From the NCBI GenBank assembly GCA_944324845.1, contig CALUXX010000001.1:434001-498000 (forward strand): a DNA stretch of 64,000 nucleotides, in the 5' to 3' direction. This stretch comes from Candidatus Gastranaerophilales bacterium (GTDB lineage Bacteria > Cyanobacteriota > Vampirovibrionia > Gastranaerophilales > Gastranaerophilaceae). The notes beneath the pieces were generated by a model. That model was not told where the DNA came from. It saw nothing but the letters and a program-made list of their open reading frames with translations, and did no database searches. The position numbers and the translations under genes are program-made. Of the stretch, positions 1 to 9,084 are shown piece by piece. Numbering within the stretch: position 1 is the first letter of the stretch; every line of letters starts with the position of its first letter.

Positions 1-114
1 GTATTTAACGATAATCTTACTAAATTAAAATCATTGTTATTCACTATGATTGAAAACATTCCACATGAGGTTACAAACTGCGAATGTGGTAATTGTACGA
101 AATTAGATTTATAA
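1..114 (+). CDS. C-terminal end of an unknown protein (partial, 5' truncated)
   Basis: An open frame enters from the left edge and stops with TAA at 112-114, giving 37 C-terminal residues. The tail ends in a Cys-rich stretch (CECGNC, a C-x-C-x2-C arrangement) followed by TKLDL, which could bind a metal or an Fe-S cluster. I cannot assign a family from this fragment. It lies 21 bp upstream of the YggT-like genes on the same strand and may share their transcript. Confidence 0.5.
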   Translation, partial: VFNDNLTKLKSLLFTMIENIPHEVTNCECGNCTKLDL

Positions 115-135
115 TTCCATATAAAGGGTAATTCA

Positions 136-510
136 ATGAGTAGATTTATTTTGATACTTGATAGAGTAGTTAATCTTTATATGTACTATGTCGGGCTTGC
201 CTGCCTTTTATCTTGGGTACCAAATATCAATCCTGATTACCCTTTATTCCATTTTATATTTCTTTCAACAGGATTTTATATTTTGCCACCTGTTTTAGGC
301 TTTATTTTTGCTCCATTATTTATAATGGTTTTATGTGCTCTAATTTCAGCAGGACTTGGCAAATTGTATGCTAAACTTAACAAAGACAAGGTTCCGCATA
401 TTATGATTTTGTCCCCTGAAGAGTTTTTTGAAAAAATGGAACAAGAAAAATTAAAGTCAGATAAAATTAAAGATAAGGATAATAATAATGATAGCAATCA
501 AAATTCTTGA
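136..510 (+). CDS. YggT-like integral membrane protein with charged tail
   Basis: A 124-residue protein with two hydrophobic segments (about residues 5-35 and 45-80) and a long hydrophilic C-terminal tail rich in Lys, Asp and Asn (residues 95-124). The pattern, including the LSWVPNINPDYPLFHF stretch, matches one half of a YggT-family repeat (short membrane proteins seen in cyanobacteria and chloroplasts, linked to division or osmotic protection). The last 23 bp overlap the next gene, a clearer YggT protein, so the two are probably co-translated. The tail is not typical of YggT. Family assignment is moderate and the exact role is unknown. Confidence 0.6.
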   Translation: MSRFILILDRVVNLYMYYVGLACLLSWVPNINPDYPLFHFIFLSTGFYILPPVLGFIFAPLFIMVLCALISAGLGKLYAKLNKDKVPHIMILSPEEFFEKMEQEKLKSDKIKDKDNNNDSNQNS

Positions 511-781
511 AGCAATAGCAAATTGCTTTTATGTATTTTTATTAATGATATTTGTCAGATGTTTACTTACTTGGTTTCCTTTTGTAAACTGGGATAACCC
601 TATATTAAAAATGCTAAAAGTATCTACTGACTTGTATTTAGATTTATTTAGAAAAATCATTCCTCCTATAGGGATGTTTGATATTTCTCCTATGGTTGCA
701 GGGTTTGTGCTTATCATTTTGAGAAATATTACTCTTTATGGTGCAGTATTTTTATTCAGTGCGTTAGGTTTATTAAGGTAA
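488..781 (+). CDS. YggT family membrane protein
   Basis: A 97-residue protein with two transmembrane helices separated by the conserved YggT-type loop: RCLLTWFPFVN, then NPILKMLKVSTDLYLDLFRKIIPP. Length and spacing are normal for the family. The start at 488 lies inside the preceding gene and follows an AAGGAT Shine-Dalgarno-like sequence, which indicates translational coupling. Four bases separate its end from trkA, so this is a yggT-yggT-trkA-trkH operon. Such a linkage would fit a role in envelope or ion homeostasis (inference). Confidence 0.8.
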   Translation: MIAIKILEAIANCFYVFLLMIFVRCLLTWFPFVNWDNPILKMLKVSTDLYLDLFRKIIPPIGMFDISPMVAGFVLIILRNITLYGAVFLFSALGLLR

Positions 782-785
782 AAGT

Positions 786-2126
786 ATGAAAATAGTTATT
801 TATGGTGCAACAGAAATCGGATGTTTGCTTGCTACAGAATTTTTTGAAGATCACGACATTACAATAATTGATAAAGAAGAAAATCGTACCGAAGAATTTG
901 ATAAACTTGATATAAGTTTTGTTCAAGGTAGTGCGGCTGATGTTAATGTATTAAAATCTGCCGGTATCAACGATGCTGATATATTTATTGCTTGTACTGG
1001 TTATGATGAGGTTAATATTGTAGCTTGTCTTGCAGTGAAAAAAGTTAGCGGAATAAGGACAATATGTTTTGTATCTAAAACGGAATACAGCAGTGCCCTT
1101 GCAATAAATAATAACACTGATTATTTGAGCGATTTTTATATAGATTATATTATTTGGCCAGAGGAATTGTTAACTCAAGAATTATTTAGAATAGTTACGG
1201 TTGCTCATGCACTTGATGTTGAAAATTTTGCAGATGGTAAAGCAAGACTCCTTGAATACAAGGTTAAACCTGATTCTATGATTGTAGGAAAAATGGTGAA
1301 AGATTGCGGTTTTACAAAGGATACGATTATCGTTGGTATCAAGCGTGACAGTTTGTTATTTATTCCAAACGGTTTAACTGAAATCAATGCTGATGATAAG
1401 TTGATATTTATGGGAACTTCGCATTCTTTGGATATTTTAGCAGGAACTTTTTTCCACGAAAAAGAACAGGTTAAGTCCGTTGCTATTATTGGTGGTGGAA
1501 ATGTAGGCTTTATGCTTGCTCAAAACCTTGAAGATATGAAAATTAAAACAAAAATTATCGAAAAAGATTACGACAGATGCGAATTTTTATCTCAAGAACT
1601 TGGAAAAACTGTTGTAATAAACGGTGATGGCACAAACTTAAAACTATTGGAAGAAGAAGAACTTGGAGAATGTGATGTAGCTATTGCGGTTACTAATAAC
1701 GATGAAAGAAATCTTTTATGTTCATTACTAATGAAGCAATTAGGTGTAAAAAGAGTTATATCACGTGTTTCTAAAGTTTTAAACATTCCTTTGTTTGAAA
1801 AAGTTGGTATTGATATTGCCGTATCTTCAAAAACTTCTGCTATCAATGAAGTTAGAAACGATATTGATGAAACTAATGTTGATATTTTAGCATTGGTCGA
1901 ACAGGGTGAAGGTGAAGTTTTAGAAATTCTGCTTAATGACGAATTTAGCGGTAAATATATAAAAGATTTAAGATTTCCGGCTCCTGCTATTGTTGGAATT
2001 ATTCAAAGACACTCTAACGTTATCATTCCAAAAGGTGATACAAAATTAAATTTCAATGATATTTTGATTATTTTCACTAAAGCTGAAAATGCTGATAAAG
2101 TAAAAAGTTATTTTAAGGTGATATAG
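786..2126 (+). CDS. trkA: Trk potassium uptake regulatory subunit TrkA
   Basis: A 446-residue cytoplasmic protein with the duplicated RCK layout of TrkA: a Rossmann NAD-binding fold at the N-terminus (GATEIG at residues 7-12), a TrkA_C domain, then a second Rossmann fold (IIGGGNVG near residue 233) and a second TrkA_C domain. Full length for the family. It gates the TrkH channel in response to nucleotides. Its TAG stop is directly followed by the trkH ATG, so the two subunits are translationally coupled. The second Rossmann motif is canonical; the first reads GATEIG rather than GAGxVG, a tolerated variant. Confidence 0.93.
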   Translation: MKIVIYGATEIGCLLATEFFEDHDITIIDKEENRTEEFDKLDISFVQGSAADVNVLKSAGINDADIFIACTGYDEVNIVACLAVKKVSGIRTICFVSKTEYSSALAINNNTDYLSDFYIDYIIWPEELLTQELFRIVTVAHALDVENFADGKARLLEYKVKPDSMIVGKMVKDCGFTKDTIIVGIKRDSLLFIPNGLTEINADDKLIFMGTSHSLDILAGTFFHEKEQVKSVAIIGGGNVGFMLAQNLEDMKIKTKIIEKDYDRCEFLSQELGKTVVINGDGTNLKLLEEEELGECDVAIAVTNNDERNLLCSLLMKQLGVKRVISRVSKVLNIPLFEKVGIDIAVSSKTSAINEVRNDIDETNVDILALVEQGEGEVLEILLNDEFSGKYIKDLRFPAPAIVGIIQRHSNVIIPKGDTKLNFNDILIIFTKAENADKVKSYFKVI

Positions 2127-3593
2127 ATGCGTTTTAGTTATGTTGTAAGATCTTTAAGTTTAATATTAAAAGATTTTGGGTTGGTTGTATTTATTCCTAT
2201 AATTCTTGCTTTATATTATAAAGAAGTTTCTATGATATTACCTTTTGCAGCGGCAGGGTTTTTATCATTGTTTTTGAGTTTAATATTGCATAGAGGATTT
2301 AGGCTTGCAGATATTGCGGATACTTTAAATGATATTAAACGTTCAGAAGCGTTAATGGTAGTATCAACTTCGTGGATTCTTATTTCTGTTATTGCAGCAA
2401 TTCCTTATGCTTTATACGGAATGAGTCCAATCAATTCATTATTTGAAGCTGTTTCAGGAATTACAACAACAGGTGCTACTATATTAGAAAATTATGATAT
2501 TCCAAGAAGTTTAATGTTTTGGAGATCTTTCACCCAATGGATAGGCGGTATGGGTATTATCGTCTTATTTGTAGCTATTTTGCCTCAATTTGCGGTTGCT
2601 GGCAGACAAATGTTTTTTGCTGAAGCTCCGGGACCAACAGAAGATAAAATTACTCCTAGAATTAAAAATACAGCTTCGGTTTTGTGGATTATTTATGCAG
2701 GGTTAACTGTTGTTTGTGCGTTATTACTTTGGCTTGCAGGAATGCCTGTATTTGATTCTGTTTGTAATGCTTTTTCTACACTTTCTGCTGGGGGATTTTC
2801 TCCTAATCCATTAAGTATTGCCGGATATAATTCTAATATTATTACCTGGATTATTATAGTATTTATGTTTATTTCTGGTACGAGCTTTGTATTACAGTCA
2901 AAAGTTCTTGCTAAACGTAAATTATCACTATTTTGGAAAAACGAAGAATTCAAATTTTATACTATTAGTATTCTTGTGCTTTCGGCATTGTTAGCAATTG
3001 TTTTGTGTATAAAACAAAATTATTCATTATTTCATTCTGTTACCGCTGCGGCATATCAAACCATTGCTCTTGCAACTTCTACGGGTAGTGCTAGTGAAGA
3101 CTTTAAGTTATGGACATTTGATGCTAAAATTCTGTTATTTATAACAATGTTTTTAAGTTCCTGTGCTGGTTCAGCCGGTGGTGGTATTAAAATCACTCGT
3201 ATCATAATTGTTTTAAAGTTTATAAAAAATGAATTATATAAAATTCTTCACCCTAAAGCTGTAACAGCCATCAAAATTGACGGAAAATATATTCCAACAG
3301 ATGTTATTAGACAAACATTATTTTTTATAATGTGTTTTATAGGTCTATTTGCTATTTCTTGTATTGGACTTGCTGTCATTGAAAAAGATATAACATTAGC
3401 TCTATTCAGTTCAATAAGTGCTATTGGAGATATCGGTCCTGCTATTGGCCGTGAAGTTGGTCCAATGGGTAGTTTTAATGGCTTGCATGACATCTCAAAA
3501 CTTATATTAATCTTTGAAATGTTAATAGGTCGTTTAGAAATCATTCCATTTATTGTTATGTTCCACAAAGATTTTTGGAATATCAAGAAATAA
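2127..3593 (+). CDS. trkH: Trk potassium uptake membrane subunit TrkH
   Basis: A 488-residue polytopic membrane protein of the SKT superfamily. The four selectivity-filter loops are visible: TTTGAT (near residue 113), STLSAGGFS, ATSTGSAS and SAIGDIGPAIG, each carrying the key Gly. The WRSFTQWIGGMGIIV segment after the first loop is typical of TrkH. It forms the K+ conducting pore with TrkA. The start codon directly abuts the trkA stop. The 3' end lies only 3 bp from the convergent radical SAM gene, and no clear terminator is seen between them. Confidence 0.95.
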   Translation: MRFSYVVRSLSLILKDFGLVVFIPIILALYYKEVSMILPFAAAGFLSLFLSLILHRGFRLADIADTLNDIKRSEALMVVSTSWILISVIAAIPYALYGMSPINSLFEAVSGITTTGATILENYDIPRSLMFWRSFTQWIGGMGIIVLFVAILPQFAVAGRQMFFAEAPGPTEDKITPRIKNTASVLWIIYAGLTVVCALLLWLAGMPVFDSVCNAFSTLSAGGFSPNPLSIAGYNSNIITWIIIVFMFISGTSFVLQSKVLAKRKLSLFWKNEEFKFYTISILVLSALLAIVLCIKQNYSLFHSVTAAAYQTIALATSTGSASEDFKLWTFDAKILLFITMFLSSCAGSAGGGIKITRIIIVLKFIKNELYKILHPKAVTAIKIDGKYIPTDVIRQTLFFIMCFIGLFAISCIGLAVIEKDITLALFSSISAIGDIGPAIGREVGPMGSFNGLHDISKLILIFEMLIGRLEIIPFIVMFHKDFWNIKK

Positions 3594-3596
3594 AAT

Positions 3597-4529
3597 TTAT
3601 AAATTAAGATTATATTTTGAACTTTGGAATGAATTTCGTTTGATAAATTCTCTATCGATCTTATTAAGACAATCCAATTTTGCACCAAGCCATCTTGGAG
3701 CGATTAGATTTTTCTTTAAGCCATTCCCTGCTAAACGATGAATAGTTGTGTTTTGAGGAAGTAATTCAAGAAAATCTACAACCAGATTAACATATTCATC
3801 TTCACTCATAAAATCTATTTGATTATCTTCATATAATTTAGCAAGCTTTGTGTCCTTTAAGGCGCACAGCATATGAATTTTTACACCATCTACTTGTAAC
3901 TGAGCTAACTTTTGCGCTGTTTGTAAAATTTCATCACGGGTTTCCCACAGTCCAAAAATTACATGAACACAAACGTTTAGACCTTTTTCTTTTGACATTT
4001 CATAAGCTTTTAAAAAGCAATCAAAATTGTGACCTCTATTTATCTTTTTTAATGTTTTATCGTGAATAGACTGAAGTCCATATTCAATCCAAGTATAATA
4101 ATCTTTTGAAATATCAGATAACAAATTCAATTTGTCACTATCAACACAATCAGGACGTGTTCCAACAGATAATCCTACAATATCAGGATGAGTTAGAGCT
4201 GATTTATAGATAATTTCAAGTTCATTAACAGGTTTATAGGTATTTGAATAGGCTTGGAAGTATGACATAAATTTTTCAGCCTTAAATCTATCATGCAAAG
4301 TTTGAGCACCGATTTTAACTTGTTCTTCAATAGATAATAAATTAGAATGCGCTTGAGAAAAACTTCCACCTTCGTCACAAAAAATACAACCACCAGTAGA
4401 TATTGTACCGTCACGATTTGGACAGGAAAATCCGGCATCTATAGTTATTTTGTAAACTTTTGCACCGAATTTATTCTTTAAATATGCACTAAATTGGTTG
4501 TATCTTTTGTCTGTATTATTAAATAACAT
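3597..4529 (-). CDS. Radical SAM protein, TIGR01212 / YtqA type
   Basis: A 310-residue radical SAM protein. The cluster-binding cysteines are C36, C48 and C51 in CPNRDGTISTGGCIFCDEGG, the spaced C-x11-C-x2-C form of the Elp3-like TIGR01212 family rather than the usual CxxxCxxC. Further family hallmarks are VGTRPDCV, WIEYGLQS and the histidine-rich VCVHVIFGLWETRDE. Substrate unknown. The ATG lies 2 bp after the stop of the zinc-ribbon gene, so it is probably the last gene of an obgE - zinc ribbon - radical SAM operon. Confidence 0.9.
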   Translation of the reverse strand: MLFNNTDKRYNQFSAYLKNKFGAKVYKITIDAGFSCPNRDGTISTGGCIFCDEGGSFSQAHSNLLSIEEQVKIGAQTLHDRFKAEKFMSYFQAYSNTYKPVNELEIIYKSALTHPDIVGLSVGTRPDCVDSDKLNLLSDISKDYYTWIEYGLQSIHDKTLKKINRGHNFDCFLKAYEMSKEKGLNVCVHVIFGLWETRDEILQTAQKLAQLQVDGVKIHMLCALKDTKLAKLYEDNQIDFMSEDEYVNLVVDFLELLPQNTTIHRLAGNGLKKNLIAPRWLGAKLDCLNKIDREFIKRNSFQSSKYNLNL

Positions 4530-4531
4530 TA

Positions 4532-4702
4532 TTATTTTTGTTCATCATCGTTGTCATAAATAGGATAAACATAGTGTTCACCACAATTTGGACAAACTAC
4601 TTCTTGTTGTTTTCCATCTTCTACTTGAGCAACTTCGAACAAGCATCTGCATCCTGATTGTACGCATCTGATTGCTAAAGTTGGTCTAATTAATCTTGCC
4701 AT
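4532..4702 (-). CDS. Small zinc-ribbon protein
   Basis: A 56-residue protein beginning MARLIRPTLAIRC. Cysteines at 13, 18, 20, 37 and 40 (the last pair as CPNC) form a likely zinc ribbon, followed by GEHYVYPIYDNDDEQK. A clear Shine-Dalgarno GAGGGA precedes the ATG by 9 nt. It lies between obgE and the radical SAM gene on the same strand, 2 bp before the latter's ATG. I do not recognise a named family. Zinc binding is inferred from the cysteine pattern; a role in nucleic-acid binding or in a GTPase-related process is speculative. Confidence 0.75.
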   Translation of the reverse strand: MARLIRPTLAIRCVQSGCRCLFEVAQVEDGKQQEVVCPNCGEHYVYPIYDNDDEQK

Positions 4703-4774
4703 AATTTGTTTCCCTCATTCTTAACTATACATTTAAAATTCTAGCACTGATTGAAATATAGTGCAAGATTATTT

Positions 4775-6058
4775 CTATTTATAAACTTCGTCATCCCAAT
4801 ATTCAAGTTCAAGTTTACCAACAATAATGGTATCACCGTTTTGGATACCTTGACGTTTTAATTCATCCATAATCCCCATACCGGTCATGATATTTTGAAA
4901 TCTTATAATCTGTTCGGTACTTCTGGAATCTGTTACTTGTGAAATTCTGATAATTCTGCCGCCTGTCACAAGATAAGTATCTTTTTTAATCTTTTGAACA
5001 TCCCAATATCCGTCATCATTGTTAGTTGCATCTGTATCTTCTATCACATTGACTTCAGATTGAGGTTTTTCTATTGAGTTAACTTTGTTTTCTAATTCAT
5101 TCTTGATAGATTGCAAATTTTCACCGGTTACAGCTGAGATAAGATATGGTTTTACACCTATTTTTTCAAACTCAGCAACAAGTTCTTTTTGTCTATCTTC
5201 ATCGATAGCATCAATTTTATTTATCGCCACAATTTGATATAAATTAGCAAGTTTTTCAGAGTATTTTCTCAATTCTTCATTAATAATTTTGTAATTCTGA
5301 ATAGGATTTTCTTCTGTACCATCAACAATATGTAATAGAAATCTACATCTTTCAACGTGACGCAAGAAGTCGTGCCCAAGTCCAATTCCTTCGGAAGCTC
5401 CCTCAATCAAACCGGGAATATCAGCAATTACATAGCCATCACCATCTGATTTTCTTACAACACCTAAATTTGGAACTATAGTTGTAAATGGGTAATCTGC
5501 AATTTTAGGTTTAGCTGCTGAAACTCTGCTTATAAAAGTTGATTTTCCTGCATTAGGAAACCCTAAAAGTCCAACATCAGCAAGCAGTTTTAATTCTAAT
5601 TGTAATTCTCTTTCAATACCGGGTTCGCCTGGTTCACAATATTGAGGAGCTCTGTTTTGCGGAGTACAGAAATGAGTATTTCCTCTACCGCCACGACCAC
5701 CTTGTGCAACTAAAACTGTCTGATTATGTTCAGTTAAATCAGCAATAATATTACCCGTTTTTAAGTCTTTTACAATAGTCCCTGTAGGAACTTTTATGTA
5801 TAAATCTTTTGCACTTTTACCGTGCATACTTTTTTTGAAACCGTTCTCACCATTATCAGCTTTAAAAATAGAACGATAAGTAAAATCAAGCAATGTAGAT
5901 AAACCTTCATCAGCCACAAGATAAACACTGCCGCCTTTTCCGCCATCGCCGCCAGCAGGACCGCCTTTATCTACAAATTTTTCTCTGCGCCAAGCAACAA
6001 CGCCATTTCCGCCTTTGCCTGATGATATTTTTATTTTTGCCTTATCTATAAATTGCAT
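4775..6058 (-). CDS. obgE: GTPase Obg/CgtA, ribosome assembly
   Basis: A 427-residue Obg GTPase. The glycine-rich OBG fold covers residues 1-158 (KGGPAGGDGGKGGSVYLVAD, GGRGGRGNTHF), the G domain about 159-325 (G1 GFPNAGKS at 166-173, G3 DIPGLIEGAS, G4 NKID), and a C-terminal OCT domain about 355-425. All three domains are present, the long form found in Gram-positives and cyanobacteria. It acts in late 50S assembly and the stringent response. The start follows AAAGGA. It heads a minus-strand operon with the zinc-ribbon and radical SAM genes and is divergent from ribE. Confidence 0.97.
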   Translation of the reverse strand: MQFIDKAKIKISSGKGGNGVVAWRREKFVDKGGPAGGDGGKGGSVYLVADEGLSTLLDFTYRSIFKADNGENGFKKSMHGKSAKDLYIKVPTGTIVKDLKTGNIIADLTEHNQTVLVAQGGRGGRGNTHFCTPQNRAPQYCEPGEPGIERELQLELKLLADVGLLGFPNAGKSTFISRVSAAKPKIADYPFTTIVPNLGVVRKSDGDGYVIADIPGLIEGASEGIGLGHDFLRHVERCRFLLHIVDGTEENPIQNYKIINEELRKYSEKLANLYQIVAINKIDAIDEDRQKELVAEFEKIGVKPYLISAVTGENLQSIKNELENKVNSIEKPQSEVNVIEDTDATNNDDGYWDVQKIKKDTYLVTGGRIIRISQVTDSRSTEQIIRFQNIMTGMGIMDELKRQGIQNGDTIIVGKLELEYWDDEVYK

Positions 6059-6177
6059 AGTATAAATCCTTTAGTGTGATGATACAATGAACACGATTAA
6101 AGTGCAAACTATGCTTTTTCAGATGTTACATGTCATATGTAAATGTTTTGTTATTATTCTTTTATTAGATTGGCAAA

Positions 6178-6194
6178 TGTGATAATATAAAGGT
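6178..6194 (+). promoter_or_regulatory. Extended -10 box 8 nt before the ribE ATG
   Basis: TGT followed by GATAAT (6181-6186), then ATAAAGGT and the ATG at 6195. The -10 to ATG distance would place transcription start within a base or two of the ATG, and the AAGG is too close to act as a normal ribosome site. No good -35 is seen. nadK and the U32 gene show the same layout. Confidence 0.5.
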
Positions 6195-6836
6195 ATGTTC
6201 ACAGGGATTATTGAAGAAATAGGTAAAATAAAAACTTTCAATAAAAATTCTAACGGAGCCGAAATTGAAATTGAGTGTTCAAAAGTTCTCAATGATACAA
6301 AAATTGGTGATAGTATTTCGGTTAACGGAACTTGCCAAACTGTTGTAGAAATTTCAAATAATTCATTCAAGGCTCGAATTAGTGATGAAACTTTGAAAGT
6401 TACAAATTTCAACTCTGCAAAGATTGGACAAGCCGTTAATCTGGAAAGAGCCTTAACCCTGTCTTCTCGTCTTGGAGGCCATATTGTATCAGGTCACATA
6501 GATAGAGTTGGAAAATTCATTTCAAAAGAAAAACTTACGGATTTTTACAACTTATGTTTTGAAATTCCTTCTGAAGTTGATAAATACATTGTTTATAAAG
6601 GATCTATTACAATAAATGGAATTAGTTTAACTGTTGCTAGCATTAAAAATAATATTGTTGAAGTCGCAATAATTCCTCACACATTTGAAAATACCAATTT
6701 ATGCAACTTAAAAGAAGGGGATTTAGTTAATATTGAAACTGACTTATTAGGAAAATATGTTGAAAAAATTTTATCTGTGAACAATAATAAAAAAGATATT
6801 AGTATAGACTTTTTAATGGAAAATGGATTTGTATAA
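6195..6836 (+). CDS. ribE: Riboflavin synthase alpha subunit
   Basis: A 213-residue riboflavin synthase (dismutation of two 6,7-dimethyl-8-ribityllumazine molecules). The canonical N-terminus MFTGIIEEIG fixes the start. Two tandem lumazine-binding repeats are visible, with GGHIVSGHID at the start of the second. Length is normal. Its TAA overlaps the ribBA ATG by one base (TAATG), so the two are translationally coupled. ribD and ribH are not in the window. No FMN riboswitch fits in the 136-bp divergent intergenic region with obgE. Confidence 0.96.
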   Translation: MFTGIIEEIGKIKTFNKNSNGAEIEIECSKVLNDTKIGDSISVNGTCQTVVEISNNSFKARISDETLKVTNFNSAKIGQAVNLERALTLSSRLGGHIVSGHIDRVGKFISKEKLTDFYNLCFEIPSEVDKYIVYKGSITINGISLTVASIKNNIVEVAIIPHTFENTNLCNLKEGDLVNIETDLLGKYVEKILSVNNNKKDISIDFLMENGFV

Positions 6837-8053
6837 TGGAAAGAGAAAAGAAATTCAAATTTGATAGTATAGAAGATGCAATAATCGATTTTAAGCAAGG
6901 TAAACCTATCATTGTCGCAGATGATGAAGATAGAGAAAATGAGGGTGATGTTATAATTTCAGCAGAAAAAGTTACCCCTGAAATTATAAATTTCTTAGCA
7001 ACAGAAGTTCGAGGACTTATTTGCCTTGCAATATCTAAAGAAATTGCAGAACAACTAGACTTACCTCAAATGGTTGAACAAAATACAGAAGGAATGAGAA
7101 CGGCATTTACGGTAAGTATTGATGCTGCAGAAAAATACGGAGTTACCACAGGAATTTCTGCATACGACAGAGCCAAAACTGTTGAAGTTGCTACAGCTCG
7201 TGATGCTCAGCCATCTGATTTAAGGCGTCCGGGGCATTTGTTCCCTTGTGTTGCAAGACGTGGTGGAGTTTTAGAAAGAACAGGACATACTGAAGCTGTT
7301 GTTGATTTGGCTAAAATATGTTCTCAACGTCCTGCAGGTGTTATGTGCGAAGTTATGGCAGAAGATGGGCATATGGCAAGACGTGACTATTTAAGAGCTT
7401 TTGCTGATAAACATAATATGAAATTTATTTCTGTTGCTGATTTAATTGCATACCGATTAAAATCAGAAAAACTTGTTACTCGTGAGGCTGAAACTATGCT
7501 TCCGACACCTTATGGAAACTTCAAATTATATGCTTACAAAAACAGAATAAATAATTCAGAACATGTTGCTTTAGTAATGGATGACGGTTCTGATAAGATT
7601 CCTGCTGTTAGAGTACATAGTATGTGCTTAACAGGTGATGTTTTCCATAGTTTGAAATGTGATTGCAATTCTCAGCTTCACAATGCATTGAAATACATAA
7701 GCGAGTACGGAAAAGGCGCTTTGGTATATTTAACGGATCACGAAGGCAGAGGTATTGGACTTTGCAATAAAATTAAAGCTTACAAACTTCAAGAACAGGG
7801 TCAGGATACTATTGAAGCAAATATTTCACTAGGGTTTAAGTCAGACCTAAGAGATTACGGAACAGGCGCTCAAATTCTTGTTGACTTAGGTTATACTACG
7901 TTTGATTTAATAACTAATAATCCTAAAAAAATTATTGGACTTGAAGGTTATGGATTAAATGTTAATGAAATAATTAAAGTTAATTCAGAAATTACGCCTT
8001 ACAATCAAAGATATATAAATACTAAAAAAGAAAAGATGCACCACTATTTATAG
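6836..8053 (+). CDS. ribBA: Bifunctional DHBP synthase / GTP cyclohydrolase II
   Basis: A 405-residue fusion that supplies both precursors of riboflavin. The N-terminal half (to about residue 205) is 3,4-dihydroxy-2-butanone-4-phosphate synthase, with DDEDRENEGD and RRPGHLFPC. The C-terminal half is GTP cyclohydrolase II, with the zinc-binding CLTGDVFHSLKCDCNSQL and DHEGRGIGL. Both active-site motif sets look intact. It overlaps ribE by one base. Confidence 0.97.
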   Translation: MEREKKFKFDSIEDAIIDFKQGKPIIVADDEDRENEGDVIISAEKVTPEIINFLATEVRGLICLAISKEIAEQLDLPQMVEQNTEGMRTAFTVSIDAAEKYGVTTGISAYDRAKTVEVATARDAQPSDLRRPGHLFPCVARRGGVLERTGHTEAVVDLAKICSQRPAGVMCEVMAEDGHMARRDYLRAFADKHNMKFISVADLIAYRLKSEKLVTREAETMLPTPYGNFKLYAYKNRINNSEHVALVMDDGSDKIPAVRVHSMCLTGDVFHSLKCDCNSQLHNALKYISEYGKGALVYLTDHEGRGIGLCNKIKAYKLQEQGQDTIEANISLGFKSDLRDYGTGAQILVDLGYTTFDLITNNPKKIIGLEGYGLNVNEIIKVNSEITPYNQRYINTKKEKMHHYL

Positions 8054-8065
8054 AATTTAAAAGGA

Positions 8066-9052
8066 ATGAAAAAGATGTATATAGCAAAAATTTTAATGGC
8101 TGAAGAATATCATAAATTTGAATCTTTATATGAAGATTTTAGGCAGAAAGCTGCAAGTGAATATAATTTCGAACTTGAACCTCTAGATTTTGAAGGCTTT
8201 TTAGCAGCTCTTGATAAAGATTTAATCAAATGTATTGTTCTTTATGAAGGTGAAGAAATGGTTGCCTTTTTAGTTTATACAACAGCAATTTCAGAAGCTA
8301 TTGAATTAAATATTATACATTCCATTAAAAAAGATGATTTCAGCGATATTGCAAAAGAGTTACTTGTAAAATTTCTTGATATAACAGAGGCATTAAGACG
8401 TGAAAAAATTGTTTGCTACCCAATGCTTGGTGAACAAAAAAATCTTATTAGTGTAATTGCTAAATTAGGGTTTAAATTTGTTGGAACTGAAGTTTTAAGA
8501 TTTAAATTTGATACAAACACTTCACGTGAAATTTTTTCAAGAGCCAGAATTGTTCCTTTGCCGGAAGATTATAGAGTCGTTTCTTGGAATAACAAATATT
8601 TAGACGATGCAGTAAGAGTTATTCACGAATCATTTAAAGAAAGCTCAGATGCTTTGTTTGATCCAAGATTTACTACGATTGAGGGCACAACAGATATTAT
8701 CACAAAAGTTGTTAATGATGTTTATGCTGAATTTATGCCTAATTCTACAAGTGTTTTGCTATATAATGATGAAGCGGTTGGTTTTGCTTTTATGAATTTA
8801 ACAGGCGGCTCTATAGTTAATATCCCACTTGTTGGGATTTTATCTGAGCATCAGGGTAAAGGTTTATCAACTATTATGCTGAAACACTCTATGGATTATG
8901 TAATCAATGCAATAGATCAATATAATACTCCAATTACAGAAATTAATACAACTACTGAAACTAATAATCTTCAAGCTTTCAGATTATACAAAAACCTAGG
9001 ATTTATTGAAGATTACAGTTATCCGCAAGCATATTTACCGGTGAAAAACTAG
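8066..9052 (+). CDS. Tandem GNAT-family N-acetyltransferase
   Basis: A 328-residue protein that looks like two GNAT folds in tandem. The N-terminal part (1-150) is divergent. The C-terminal part has a recognisable acetyl-CoA-binding segment (GILSEHQGKGLSTIMLKHSM, resembling Q/RxxGxG/A) and a typical NNLQAFRLYKNLGF end motif. The two-domain layout resembles mycothiol-synthase-like GNATs, but the substrate cannot be read from sequence. It begins 12 bp after ribBA with an AAAGGAATG-type ribosome site, so it is probably co-transcribed with ribE-ribBA. Confidence 0.75.
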   Translation: MKKMYIAKILMAEEYHKFESLYEDFRQKAASEYNFELEPLDFEGFLAALDKDLIKCIVLYEGEEMVAFLVYTTAISEAIELNIIHSIKKDDFSDIAKELLVKFLDITEALRREKIVCYPMLGEQKNLISVIAKLGFKFVGTEVLRFKFDTNTSREIFSRARIVPLPEDYRVVSWNNKYLDDAVRVIHESFKESSDALFDPRFTTIEGTTDIITKVVNDVYAEFMPNSTSVLLYNDEAVGFAFMNLTGGSIVNIPLVGILSEHQGKGLSTIMLKHSMDYVINAIDQYNTPITEINTTTETNNLQAFRLYKNLGFIEDYSYPQAYLPVKN

Positions 9053-9084
9053 ACTTTTTCAAAAAAATAAGTTAAATTAATTCT

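Noticed and set aside
3248..3688. Minus-strand 146-residue frame at the 3' end of trkH
   Set aside because: Antisense to the TrkH coding sequence, with no ribosome site and no recognisable protein features.
6059..6194. FMN riboswitch before ribE
   Set aside because: Too short and lacks the conserved RFN element segments; the promoter seems to abut the ATG.
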